From: Zizania palustris
Lineage: Eukaryota > Streptophyta > Magnoliopsida > Poales > Poaceae
NCBI GenBank assembly: GCA_019279435.1
Contig: JAAALK010000287.1
Location: 15,314,162-15,378,161 of the forward strand
Length of the DNA: 64,000 nucleotides
Reading direction: 5' to 3'
This document shows, one piece after another, positions 35,486 to 47,100 of this stretch. The notes beneath the pieces were generated by a model that was not told the DNA's origin, did not search any database, and saw nothing but the letters and a program-made list of their open reading frames with translations. Positions within the stretch are counted from its first letter, which is position 1. The number at the start of each line of letters is the position of its first letter. The translations under genes and the position numbers were made by a program.

Positions 35486-38400
35486 CTACGTATAATCTGT
35501 ATCAAAACCTAAGAAAAACCGCGTGCGAGGCCCCAACCCTCGCTTGCCTCTTTTTCGGCCAGGGCCACCTCGGCTGGACGTTGCCTCGTCGGAGCCCGCT
35601 CTCCCTCGACCAGCCCGTCCAGGCTCCGAAGCCCGTAAGCTCCGTCTTCCACTTTGCAGGTCGCTCCAAGTTAGCGAAGCAGGCGGTGCCGTATCGAAGG
35701 CAGAAAAGTCTAGGGCTTCGTCGCCTGCTAAGGCCGTTCGCGAAGGCAAAGACAAAGGGCCCTGGAGGGACTCCGTCTTCACAGCGGCTAGTAAATCCTG
35801 AGCTACTTCGGAGATGGCTTCACCGTTAGGCCCCCTCGGAAGCTTAAACCGAGGGGGGCCTTCAGACCTAGCTACTTCGAGGATCGCCCACAGCTGTTGA
35901 AGCTCTTCGGAGTCCTTGAGGACTTCGAGGTCTACGCTCGGAGTCTGAGCCTAGGCAGGTATAAAAAACCCCCGCATTCATATTAATAAGCTGATAGAAT
36001 TTTTACAAGCCTGCAGCTAAGTATTACAAAAGGCCTAAGGAGATCTACACCTTCGGAGGCGGAGGTGCCGAAGTCGAAGGCTGATCAGGCACCGCAGGCG
36101 CTTTGGCTCGGCGATGTCGAAGGGCCTTCTGGAGGTCGAGGACTGCTTCGCAGCCTTGATCCTTCTAGGGTTCCTGCAGCCGCCGCCAGGCTCCGCGAAC
36201 TTCGGCCGGAGGCGTCACCAAGTGCGGACCCCCGAAGGCCACTGGGGTCACGGAGGTTGCCGCCCGAAGGTGGTCGCACCCCGCGGTATGGAGCATATGC
36301 AACACCCCTTGACCCACGACGCGACCGGCCATAAGAGCGAAGCCCGTCAGCGCTTCGTCTGCTATCGAAGTCGCAGTCTTCAAAAAATCGGCACGGTCCC
36401 CAATCGGGTCCTGATCGCCAAAGTCCGGAGCCCGGCACTCGGTCCCTATTTTCTCAAGGACCTCGGTCAGGCTCTGGGTGGCCTCGCCAAGATTGGCCAC
36501 GACGAAGCTCTCAAGATCCTGAGCCCGTTGGCGGAGCTCCTCGTTCTCCTTCGCCTATCGGGCCTCGGCATCCTTCGAAGCCTGGAGCTCCGCGCGAAGC
36601 CGAGCCGTCTCCGAGGCCAAGGCTTCCTTCGCCTCAGCAGCCGAAGCCTCGGCCCGCCTCCGCTTCTCGGCTTCCTCTAAGACCTCGCGGAGAAGGGCCT
36701 CCTTCTCCTCTGCGAGGCGCTCCATCCGCCTGTCGGCAGCAGTCGAAGCGGCTGCGTTCAGTGCGAAGGCCTGCAGAAATTCAAGAAGTCATAGGTACCA
36801 ACGAAAAGCTAACATATAGTTCGAAGCTGCAAGGGTCTTCGCTCACCCGCATGAGGACTTCGTTCGAGCTGACAAAGAGATCCGTGGGGTCTCGGTGGCT
36901 AAGCTGGGCCACCAAGTCCCCCTCCTCCGCAGAAGCACAAGCCTCGCGGAAACCGCGGATCGCCGCCACCGTCACGCCCCCCCTCGGCTTGAAAGGGTGA
37001 ACCACGGCCACGGTCGCCTCTGCGGGCTCCGGCGAGGCGGGGCTCAAGCCCACCACGTCCACTTCTTCTTCACCTCCAGGGACCTCGCGGCCTCCGCTGC
37101 CTTCGTCGTCGGACGAAGCACTCTCGGAGTCCGAATCGCTGCTGCTGCTGCTGCTGCTGCCGCTGCTGCTCGAAGCTTCCGTGGGCTTCGCTCCGGCAAG
37201 CTTCGATCCACCTTCGCCTGCCGGCTTCGCCACAGTGGGCCTCGCATCATCTTCATCCTCTGTAGGGAGCCAAGTCAAAATCCGCATATTGAAGAGAAGC
37301 ATGCAAAAGAAAAAAGGGTTTACCATCGTCGGAGATCTCTTGGAAGGAGGATGGGGCCAAGTGTGCCCTCCAGCTCCTTCGCTGCGAAGCTGGCGCATCC
37401 ACCTCTGCGCCCGAGGTTGGTTCCGCCGGGGCATCCGTGGCATCCTTGGCGGCCGGAGTGCGCGCGTCGTCCTTCGCCGCCGAAGTCCTCGCCGCCAGGG
37501 GCTTCGCTGCCTTCTTGGAGGCCGGAGTAGTTGCAGGCTTCGCTGCAACCTCCCCCGAAGTAGAAACTTCGGCCGCGGGGACCTCCAGCCGAAGTCCCGA
37601 AGCGTCCGCTTCGTCCTCATCCCCCCTCTTCCTCTTGGCTCCGGCCGACGAGGCAGTCAGGTGGGCGAAGTCCGGCAGAGCAGGGAGCCCTCCGAGGTCG
37701 AGCACGGTCCATACTCTGTTCCAGCGCTCCCAGGACCCCACCAGTGCAAGGCGCTGGTTCTGCTCCTCGGGGGTCAGAGTCCCGACGACTCGATCCGCCG
37801 CCGCGATGGCCTCCTCCGGGGTCCTCATTTCGAGGCCGGCTTCATGAAAAGTTTGAGTTAGAAGTGAAAATCTACGAAGTATTAAAGCAAAGAAATTGCG
37901 AAGCCTTACAGAAGCGGTCGAAGGCCAACTCGCTAAGTTCACCTCGGCCCGAAGCCTGAAAGAGCCCCTCCGGCCAGGAGCGCGCAAGGGGGCTGAGCCG
38001 GAGGGTGATAAACTCCTCCGCGAGGTCCCTCATGCTCATCTTCGCCGCCACTCTCCGGAGCAATGAGATCCTCGAGCGAAGGATGTCTTCGCTGGTCTTC
38101 ACCACTCCTTCGCGCCGGTACAAGATGTGGGCGTTAGTACTCCGAAGGGGGGAGTTCGCGCCGACGGAGGCGTAGAACCACTCCTGATCCCACCTCGAGT
38201 ACCATTTGTTGTTTACGGCCCTCGTCAGGAAGGCGTCTTGGTACTCCTTCCGAAGCTGGAAGTTGGCACTGCCGAAGGCCAGCGCCCTCTTGACGCGGTC
38301 TGTCCCCTCCCTCGGCTTCGGTTGGCAGTTGGCGTCGTGGAGGGCGACGAAGACGTCCGCGCGGCCCTCGCAGCCCTCGGCCCTCATGGCCCACTCAAAG

Positions 38401-38813
38401 ACAGCTAACCTCGCCACTGCGTTGGGCGAAAGCTGAGGGAGCTCGAGGTTGTAAGCCTTGAGGACTTCGCTCAGCATCCCCACTGCAGGCAGTCCGAGGC
38501 CGGCTTCGAAGAAGGCCTCGAACACCACCACTTCGTCAGCACGAGGCCTCGGCTCAGCCTCCGACTTCTCCGGGACCCGAAGCTGGATCTTCGCCGCAAT
38601 CTTCCCTTCGCAGGCCCTCCGGACCGACTCCTCCGTGGAGATCGAGGCCCTCATCTCCAGGGTCTGCTCGAACTTGTCGGAGGGCGTCCAAAGGTCCCTC
38701 GGCCCCAGCCGCCTAGGCGCAGTCTTCGCCGCCGCAGCCGCCGCTGCCTGCACCTGGGCGGAGCCCGAGCTCGAGCCCAAAGCCAGAGGCTTCGCCACCG
38801 CCTTCTTCGGCAT
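35486..38813 (-). CDS. Element E antisense five-exon gene (1005 codons, two in-frame TAG)
   Basis: Best-preserved copy of the antisense gene. Modelled exons: 38813-37910, 37839-37324, 37259-36847, 36770-36051, 35950-35486. The introns (70, 64, 76, 100 bp) are GT-AG in phases 1, 1, 0, 0, and the exons sum to 3,018 nt. Exon 1 (MPKKAVAKPLALG) has an alanine run and the domain VVVFEAFFEAGLGLPAVG ... LPQLSPNAVARLAVFEWAMR near residues 95-170, resembling Transposase_28. Exons 2-3 have SWERWNRVW, a lysine/alanine-rich low-complexity part and an acidic poly-serine tract. Exon 4 is a coiled coil (RMERLAEEKEALLREV) plus a helical end. Exon 5 has SLTWSDLQSGRRSLRASE and ends RFFLGFDTDYT. Only two codons break it: TAG at 36557-36555 and TAG at 36167-36165 (Trp in B and A). 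The first would leave about 682 residues. Function unknown; no catalytic motif seen. Confidence 0.75.
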
Positions 38814-38953
38814 GTTGATGGGACTTCGCCGCGAGGGGCTAAAACTAGCGAAGGGGGCTCAGCGCGAAGCTAGGAAGAAGAGGAGAGCGTAGGATGTAAG
38901 GCAGTGAGAAGGAAGCGAATGAAGGTGTGCCGGAGCCGCACGCGGTAAGACCC

Positions 38954-38961
38954 TATTTATA
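38954..38961 (-). promoter_or_regulatory. TATA box of the element E antisense gene
   Basis: The minus strand reads GCGCCTATAAATAGGG, a near-consensus TATA box about 141 bp upstream of the antisense ATG (38813). It lies inside the element, ahead of the 3' LTR, and has counterparts in A and B. Confidence 0.68.
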
Positions 38962-39253
38962 GGCGCGGTAAGAATTCCAACCGTCGTGGGCCGAACCCAC
39001 CGCCAGGTGGGCCCCCAGCGAAGGCAAATCGGCCCAGAGCAAGGTAACGGTAACTTTTTTGACCGTTGCGGAGCCGTTCGGGCTCCCCGAGGCCGTTCTA
39101 GCAACTGGCGCGGGCATTTATCACCCCCGGGTATCGAGGTCACCTTCGGTCCAGGCTCCGAAGGTATGTTTTCTCTGAAGTTGTGTTTTCAGGTCATTTG
39201 TCCTAAGGGCGCGTGCACCCCTTCGTCCCGAAGGCCTACACGCGAGGGGCTAC

Positions 39254-40121
39254 TGTTGGGGGAATATATTTCCCTCGAACAGGGGCCAAATGACGTCAGC
39301 CTCCGACAGCCTTTGGCCCAGAGCCCAGCACTATCGGAGCCTGTTTACTCTCTAAGTGTTGTTTTCAGGTCCCAAGGTGCCTCTCGGGGCCTGTAGCTTC
39401 GGAGCCCTCAGATCGGGAGGCCCGGCTCGGAGCTCCCAGTTCGGGCCCTGGCGCAGGGCACCGGAGGCCACCCTCCGGGCGTAGGACGCCGGAGGCCGTC
39501 CTCCGGGAGCCAAGTTCGGAGGCCGCCTTCCGGGAGCCAAGTTCGGAGGCCGCCCTCCAGGAGCCAAGTCTGGAGGCCGCCCCCCCGGGAGCCAAGTCCG
39601 GAGGCCGCCCCCCAGGGAGCCAAGTCCGGAGGCCGCCTTCCGGAGCATGCTTCGAAGCCCCCCTCCGGGGTGCACTTCGAAGCCTTCCCCCCAGCCTCCA
39701 CCTTCGGTGTATCTTTTAGCTGGTCAAAGCTTGGCATAGCCTGACACATCTGTAAAGCTGTAAAGTTGTCTGGTACTTCTGCACAGTAGCTAGCTCTCTT
39801 TCCCTGTCTACCCCTATAAGCCTAGGGGCTTGTAGAGGGTATCTTGGTCTTTTCCTTAAGGCCTGTGTGCCTATAAAAGCAGGGCCAAGCCCTTGTAGCC
39901 AGACACACGCTCCAGGGGGCCAAGAGACCCTGGAACTATTACTCCATAGTAGGGCATACCATGCCAAATCCACCACAACTGGACGTAGGGTTATTATCTC
40001 CCAGGAGAGGCCCGAACCAGGATAAACCTTTTTCTCCCTCTGTTAGAGTCCTTCGAGGCTCATTCTCCACATCACACTCCACCACACAAAACCTGCTGGA
40101 ACTAACGCGATTGTTCCAACA
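39254..40121 (+). repeat. 3' LTR of element E
   Basis: 868 bp, preceded by cgcgaggggctac and followed by CCAAG. It has about six minisatellite units against 11 to 12 in the 5' LTR. Its last 160 bp happen to be open in frame with B's pol, giving an accidental fused reading frame from 39961 to 40773. Confidence 0.92.
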
Positions 40122-40126
40122 CCAAG

Positions 40127-43100
40127 CTGTAGCCCGAAGAATGGAGTATGGCCACGGCCATCCATTGGACCCTCGGCAAGTACAAAGTGTGACGGAGCAC
40201 ACGGAGGAGATTCTAGAGTCTTCGAACTCCTCGAAGGGCCTTTCCCTCAAGCCAAGCCCGAAAGGTGATGTCGTCACGAAAATGATTCTGAAGGATGGCA
40301 AAGAATACCCAATACAGTTCGGCAAGGGGCTATCTTCGGAGATAGCTGCCTCGTTGGAAGAAGTAGTCAAGCAAAATTTAGACATCTTTGCCTGGACTGA
40401 CGAAGACATCACCGGGGTTGACCGGAGTATCATTGAGCATAGCCTGCTTGTCAACCCGAAGGCTAGGCCAGTACGCCAGGGGCTCCGTAAGCTGTCTGCA
40501 GAGAGGGCAGACCTCGCCAAGATAGAAGTGGAAAAATTGTTAAGGGTTGGCATCATCAGGGAAGTAGCCCACACGGAGTGGTTGGCTAACCCTGTTTTTG
40601 TCAGGAAAAAGGGCTCCGGCAAATGGCGCATGTGCATTGATTTTACATCATTAAATAAAGCATGCCCACGAGACCCCTACCCTATGCCCCGAATAGACCA
40701 GCTGGTGGATTCTACGGCTGGCTCCGAATTACTGAGTTTCTTGGATGCTTACTCCGGTTATCATCAAGTCTAGCTAAAGCGCGAGGACGAAGCCAAGACA
40801 AGTTTCATAACCCCGTCGGGAGTATTTTGTTATGTAAGAATGTCTTTTGGCTTGCGGAATGCTGGAGCCACATTCTCACGTTGGATATCTAAGGCTCTAG
40901 GTCATCAAATAGGCTGAAATGTCGAAGACTATATGGATGATATTGTAATAAAGAGTGTTGCAAAGCACCATCATGGCCTAGACTTAGCGGAAACATTTGA
41001 GAGCCTTTGAGCATGTGGAGTTCGCCTCAACCCTGAAAAATGTATATTCGGGGCGCAAGCAGGAAAACTGCTAGGGTACTTAGTTTCGAGTAGGGGAATC
41101 GAAGCTAGCCCAACGCAGATAAGTGCATTACAAAGAATGGCTCCACCAGAAAATTTGAAGAAGGTCTAGAAGCTAACAGGACGGCTCGCAGCTCTTAGCA
41201 GATTCCTGGCCAAATCAGTCGAACGAAGCCTCCCAATTTTCAAAGCCCTAAAGGGGTCCGAAAGTTTCAACTGGACGCTGGAGTGCCAGAAGAGCTTTGA
41301 TGATATCAAAGAGTACCTCGGAAACCTGTTGACACTTACTGTGTCCCTCCCGGAAGAAACTCTCCTTCTTTATCTTGAAGCATCGGGCTCCGCAGTAAGT
41401 GCAGTATTAGTCAGAGAAGTTAAGCTTAAGGGAAAACTGGTGCAAAACCCAGTTTATTTCGTCTCAGAAGCTTTGTCCGGAGCAAAGACAAGATACTCCG
41501 AGCTCGAGAAATTTGCTTATGCTTTAGTAATGGCCTCGCGGAAGCTAAGGCATTACTTTCTAGCACATAATCTAATCGTTCCTACCTCGTATCCTCTTGG
41601 GGATATGCTTCGGAGACAAGATTCTACGGGTAGGATCGGAAAATGGGCTGTCGAGCTAGCCCCCTTTTGAATTTCCTTCACGACGAGAACAGCTATCAAA
41701 TCCCAGATCATAGCAGACTTCGTAGCAGAGTGGACCCCATCTGTAGTTTGGGCTCCGGAAGAACCCTTTGAAGGTCTATGGACAATTTTTCTGACAGAGC
41801 TTATCAGGTGTCTGGTGCCGGAGCTGGAGCTATAATAATATCGCCGTCAGGGCAAAAGGCCATGTATTCTGCGAGGCTCAACTTTAAGACCACCAATAAT
41901 ATCGCAGAGTACGAAGGAATCCTGCTAGGCCTCCGAAAGATAAAGGCACTTGGAGCAGCAAGGATAATAATTAAAATAGATTCCCAAGTCGTCGCAGGAC
42001 ATGTTGACAAAAGCTTTCAAGCAAGAAACCCACATCTGGCAAAGTATCTAGAAGAAATCCGCAAGACAGAAGCAATATTCAAAGGATTTTCTGTTCGAAG
42101 TATCCCTCGAGCAGATAATCAACTTGTAGATATTCTAGCGAAGGCTGCAGCTGGAGCATTGGACCTCCCGGAGGGTGCTTTCCATGAAGAACTAGTAAAG
42201 CCTACAGTAAATCAATTACCCTCCGCAGAAGTCCTTTGCATCCCAGCTACAGATTTGCGGGCTCCGATAATGGATGTCTTGCAAAACAGCGCAGTTTCGT
42301 TAGAAGGTCCGGATTTCCGAAGGTTGCAAGCAAGGGCTCGAAATTATAAGCTTGTCAATGGAATGTTATACAAAGCCGGAGTTTGTTCTCCCCTACTCTG
42401 GTGCATCTCACAACCCGAAGGCCAAGATATACTTCGAGACATTCACGAAGGTTTATGTGGAAGCCACCTAGCCCCCCGTGCTCTAGCAGGAAAGACACTT
42501 CGGTAGGGGCTCTACTGGCCAACAATTGTAAGAGATGTGGAGGAATTGGTTCAAACCTATCAAGGGTGCTAGTGGATGGGAAGACGGAGTCACCGTCCAA
42601 CAGTACCACTTCAAGTTATTGCCCCGGTGTGGCCAATGGCACGATGGGGAATGGATCTCATCGGCCCTTTTCCAATGGCAAAATGCAGCTTGAAGTTTGC
42701 AGTGGTAGCAATTGAATATTTTTCTAAGTGGGTCGAAGCAAAACCCCTAACTACTATCACTTCAAGAAATGTGCAAAGATTCTTCTAACAAAATATCATA
42801 TGCAGGTTCGGAGTGCCAAGGGAGCTAACTGTGGATAATGGAACCCAGTTCGAAGTTGAAACATTTAAAGAATTTTGTGAAGAACTAGGCATCAAGTTAT
42901 GCTTCACAACAGTTCGCCACCCACAATCCAACGGAGCCGTCGAGCGAGCCAACGGGCATATTCTCTCCGGTCTAAATCGAAGGATCGTCGGGTTGGCCAA
43001 GGGGCTATGGACCGAAGAACTCCCTAAGATTTTATGGTCCATTCGGACCACTCAAGCCAGGTCCACAGGCTTCACCCCATTCAGGATGCTATTCGGAGAT

Positions 43101-43466
43101 GAGGCCATGACTCCTATGGAGCTCAAGGGTGGATCCCTTCGCGTAGTAGAACCTGGAGATGAAGATGAGAGAAACACTTCGCTAGACTTGTCAGAAGAAA
43201 CAAGGCTTCGAGCTGTCACCAATTTGACGAAGTACCAAGACCAGACAAAAACATGGTATGACCTGAAGATAAAGCTGAGCGAGCTGAAGCCAGTTCATTT
43301 AGTTTTGTGAAGTGTAATAGCTCCAGGGAAGCTAGGAAATAAATGGGAAGGACCATATATTATCCTACGCTTAGGACACCACGGCTCATTTAAATTAGCT
43401 AATTTAGAAGGGGAAGAGGTGAAGCATGCATGGCATGCGGAGCACCTTAAGCGTTATTACGCTTAG
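40127..43466 (+). pseudogene. pol: Element B pol: RT-RNase H-integrase with many nonsense codons
   Basis: Collinear with A's pol. RT has YMDDIVIKS (about 40930), RNase H begins near 41780 and the integrase has GMDLIGPF, VDNGTQFE and NGAVERANG. It ends LKRYYA-TAG at 43466. One frame runs to about 41785, where a T-run deletion shifts it, and a single frame then runs to the end. In-frame stops include TAG 40771-40773 (Trp in A), TGA near 40916, TGA near 41008, TAG near 41167 (Gln), TGA near 41668, TAG 42504-42506 (Gln), one each near 42570 and 42786, and TGA near 43308 (Arg). Nearly all are explained by one C-to-T or G-to-A change. Domain order and C-terminus match A. Confidence 0.92.
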
Positions 43467-43652
43467 GGGCTCCTTGTAATCAATTGTAAAAATTCCTTTC
43501 TAAATAAAAGTGGAGGTTTGAATCTTGTTTGCTCTTCGAATATCCCTTACTCCTGGTGGACGTATCAGGAGAACGGCGATGCTTGCGGAGTCGAGCATCT
43601 TTCTAAGAACCCGGACAACAGCCTTCGAACCATTGGTTCAAGGACTCCGTTG

Positions 43653-43884
43653 CCAGCCTGCGGATTCCAGGCTCCGACTTGTTAGGATCCGTAGAAGAGT
43701 CTAAGGACTTTAAAAGAACAGATTTCCGGTCTCCAAGTTTGAAGCATCTGTAAAAGAGACGAAGGTGGCCAGCCTGCGGATTCTAGGCTCTGGCTTGTTA
43801 GGATCTGTAGAAGAGTCTAAGGACTTTAAAAGAACAGATTTCCGGCCTCCGGGTTTGAATCATCTGTAAAAGAGTCGAAGGTGA
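43653..43884 (+). repeat. 116-bp direct repeat in the element B spacer
   Basis: Two adjacent copies (43653-43768, 43769-43884) share cagcctgcggatt, ttgttaggatc, gaagagtctaaggacttta and ttgaa-catctgtaaaagag, with a few substitutions. They occupy the same position between pol and the antisense gene as the repeats in A, but the unit differs. Confidence 0.85.
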
Positions 43885-44149
43885 CCAAGCAATAAGGTTT
43901 CACCGCTCCGACCAATGAAACACTTTTAAAGTCCTAAGCGACTACTATAGAAGCTTACGAGTATAAATTCAGCTCCGAAACTTATAAACATCATAATACG
44001 AACGCATAGTTCGAAGAACTCTACGAAAAAGTAAAGTATGATTACTAAGTGTTGTGCGAAGCATCAGATTGTTGTACAAATCATTGTGTCCGATGGACCC
44101 TATCGCAACGCGTACGGTCCCCCACCCACAAGGAGGGGTAAGGGAGTAA

Positions 44150-47100
44150 GGAGAAACAAGATAAAATTTTGATCTAAGCCTAGATAAAATCGGAGACCCA
44201 TACAACCTCTAGAACTACTTCTAAGACTTCGACCTTCGGAGCTCGAAGCCGTCGGGACTGTCTTCTTAGTTCGAGTGCTTCTCTTCTTCTTCGAAGCTCG
44301 CAGTTTTTTCTACTTCTCTTGAAGTTCAGCCCAAGTCAGAAGCCTTTCGGAGCTAGCCTCTACAGGGTCTTCGGCCTGGTACTCCGAGTCAGACCAATCT
44401 ACGTACTCGGAAGACGAAGATGTTTTTCTTTTCTTCTTCTTTGATATAAGCTAAGACTTCATGGCGAACTTCAGGTGCTATCTCCACAAGGAATAGAGAA
44501 GTGTGAACGTCGGTAAGGCCTTAAGCTTTCGACGACTGTCCACTGCCGACAGAGCCCTTCGTTAATTTCCAGTACTTCGAAGTCAGGCTCCGAAAGAACA
44601 TGGCAAAACCTAAAAGAATAAACATCCAAACAAGTTCCTCATTTATAAACTTTTCATTCATTAATGCAAGGGGCTTTACAAGATTTCTTATACACATTTA
44701 AGTGCCCTATAGGACTAGACCTGTGGGTCGGTTGGCGGAGCAGGAGGTGTCGGGGCTGGCGAAGGTGGAAGCGGAGGCCTTGTTTGTGCTTGCTTTTGCC
44801 AGCAGGCCTCGTCGATCCAAGTTTTGGCTGCAACCTTGTGGTCTGTTTTCCAGATTGACCGGAAAGCTTCCCAAACTGAGGCTACATCCAGCGAAGGACG
44901 CAACAAGCCCTCATCGGCAAAGCCTGTGGGCGTCGAACCCCCAACTGGAGCGACCGAAATCCCAAGAGCTTCGAGGTGATGGAGGACTCCGATTCCAGCA
45001 ACTTGTCTGGAGATCTCTCCGTACCGGATGCCGGAGCCCATCATCAGCTTCGTCGCCACTTGAATCATCTTCAGCTTCCAGTCGAGGGGTTCGCTCACCG
45101 TAGTAGAAGATGAAGGACACATGGTGCCGAAGTATTCCAAGGTACCCTGAAGGGTATCCAAGGTACGCTCCACTATTTCAGTATTCTTTGTCTCTACCGC
45201 CTCCAGCCCCGCAACAACAGTAGATACTTTAGCCATCTTGGAAAGCAAGGTGCTCTTCTGAGCCATCGCCTATTTGAGAGAGCCTTGGAGTTCTACAAGT
45301 TGAGCGCTCGAAGTAGCTGCCGCTTGTCGGAGCTTCTCCACCTCTGCTCGGAGCACCACGCATTCAGCTTCGGCTTCTTGGGCCGAAGTTCGGAGTGCAC
45401 TGCTGCTTTGCCGTTTGATCCAGAGGGCTTTGTCGGTGGCGGCCCTAGCCCTCCGTTCTTCGAGGAGCTCTTCCTCCAGCCGAAGTGTTTTGTCTTCAGA
45501 GCTTTTGAGTGCGGACTAGAGGGTAGTAACCTTCCTCTTGAGCCGATTAGTTTCGACTTCGTTAGGAGTCGCTGCCGCTCTAGCAAGGACAAATTGCTGC
45601 AAAAAAGAGTAGGTAAGTACTAAGTAATTCCATTTGTTAATTAAAGGCACTTGTGGTACTTGGTATACATGAAGGGCAGCCCTTTCGAGGGCTAGATTAA
45701 GCTCCGGGGCTCTGGCCTCGCTCAAGACGGAGACCAAGTCGGAGTTTACGACTTCCCGGCCTTTCTCCGCCATGGGCTCCAGAAGCGCCCGGAGGCTCGT
45801 TCGTTTCTCCAAGAAGGGAGCCAACAAAGGGAGCCAGGACAAGGCCTGGAGGTCATATGCGGTCGCCTCCTCCTCCGAGTTACTCGCCGAAGGGTCGTTG
45901 GAAGAAGGCGTTGCCAACGGGGCAAGTGGGAGTCCAAGACTCATCATGCTTTTACCCCTTCCTGGTATGAAGGCCGGAGGAGTGACTTCAGCAGAGGTAG
46001 ATCCTCCCTCGACCGGTGTCCCCTCGGCCAGAACCGCTTCTATGGAGACGACTCCAGTTGTCAGAGCCACTGGGTCCATCGGATCCATGGTGTCCATCGG
46101 AGCCGCAACCCTAGGAGAAGCTGGAGCTTCATCTGTGGCCGGAGCTGCGCTACCCTTCGACGCACCTACAACATTAAGGTACTTGGTGAATATTTGTGGG
46201 TAATGACTGTTACAGGAAATGATAAAGGCAAAAGCTTCAAAGTCTACCTTCGATGGCGCCTTGAGGTAAAATTGTAGGATCCTCCAAGACTTCGTACAGA
46301 TGGAGGTATTCATCGAGGTCGTCCCCCGAAGTCCTCTCCGGTGTAGTTGCTGCAGGTGGCTCGACCTCCGTGGTTATCACCCCAGCCACGGGTGAGTTGG
46401 GGATAACTGTTTCCAACTCCAAACTCGCAGCGACGGGCGCGGGAGTGTGCGCCGTGTCTGCCTCCGTAGTCTCTCAAGCAGGAGCTCCAGTTGTGTCCAC
46501 CGCTTCATCTTCGGTGGCATCAAGAAGATAGTTTTCGAAGGCTTTTCCTATTTGGACCTCGGAGCCCTTACTTTCGGAGCCTTTGTTCCCAGAGTCCTCC
46601 GAGGATGAGCTCCGAATGCCTAGGGAGGAAACAGAGGATTCCGGAGCCAGCTGAGGAGGAGCTTTGGCTACTTTTTCCCCTTCTTGATGGGGGTCTTGCT
46701 GGCTTTTTTCGAGGGCTCGGCGATGGCTTTTCTTTTCTGAGGGGCCGCTCCGGCCGGGTTAAAGTCTTGCAGAGATGGAGGCACCATTCCGAGGGCCCTC
46801 CACACTCTGTTGGAGCGTTCCCAGCTTCTCACTAGCTCTATTCTTTTCTGTTTTTCAGCCACCGTAGGGGCTCTGAGCACCCGTTCGGTGGCTCTCGTTA
46901 TCTGCTCCGGAGCTAAAGTTGAAAAAGGTAGCATATTATAAGTATGTTATTTTTTCTTCTAACATATTATTGCAGGAGAATCGAAGGCTTACCTAGGCTT
47001 CGAAGCTCACCCTCCGAAGCGTGTTGGAACGCTATCGGCTAGTCGGCTCCAAGAGGTGGAATTTGGAGCGCAATAAACTCTTCGGCCAGGTCCCGCATGC

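Larger units (their letters stand above)
33087..40121 (+). mobile_element. Element E: non-autonomous Tat-related LTR element carrying only the antisense gene
   Basis: LTRs at 33087-34086 (1,000 bp) and 39254-40121 (868 bp), a perfect target duplication CCAAG (33082-33086, 40122-40126), and the same orientation as B. After the PBS about 200 bp of leader is recognisably related to B's leader. Then the sequence leaves the gag-pol plan: no gag, protease, RT, RNase H or integrase similarity occurs between 34330 and 35480. That stretch is filled with hairpin-forming repeats. The rest (35486-38813) is the opposite-strand five-exon gene, followed by the purine tract and the 3' LTR. The LTRs differ at about 15 positions in 750 aligned, plus five repeat units. 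Mobilisation must have depended on proteins from another element. Confidence 0.92.

Noticed and set aside
36085..38892. Many plus-strand ORFs of 70-230 codons over the E antisense gene
   Set aside because: High-GC shadows of the minus-strand exons. They cross exon and intron boundaries and have no domain or cross-element conservation.
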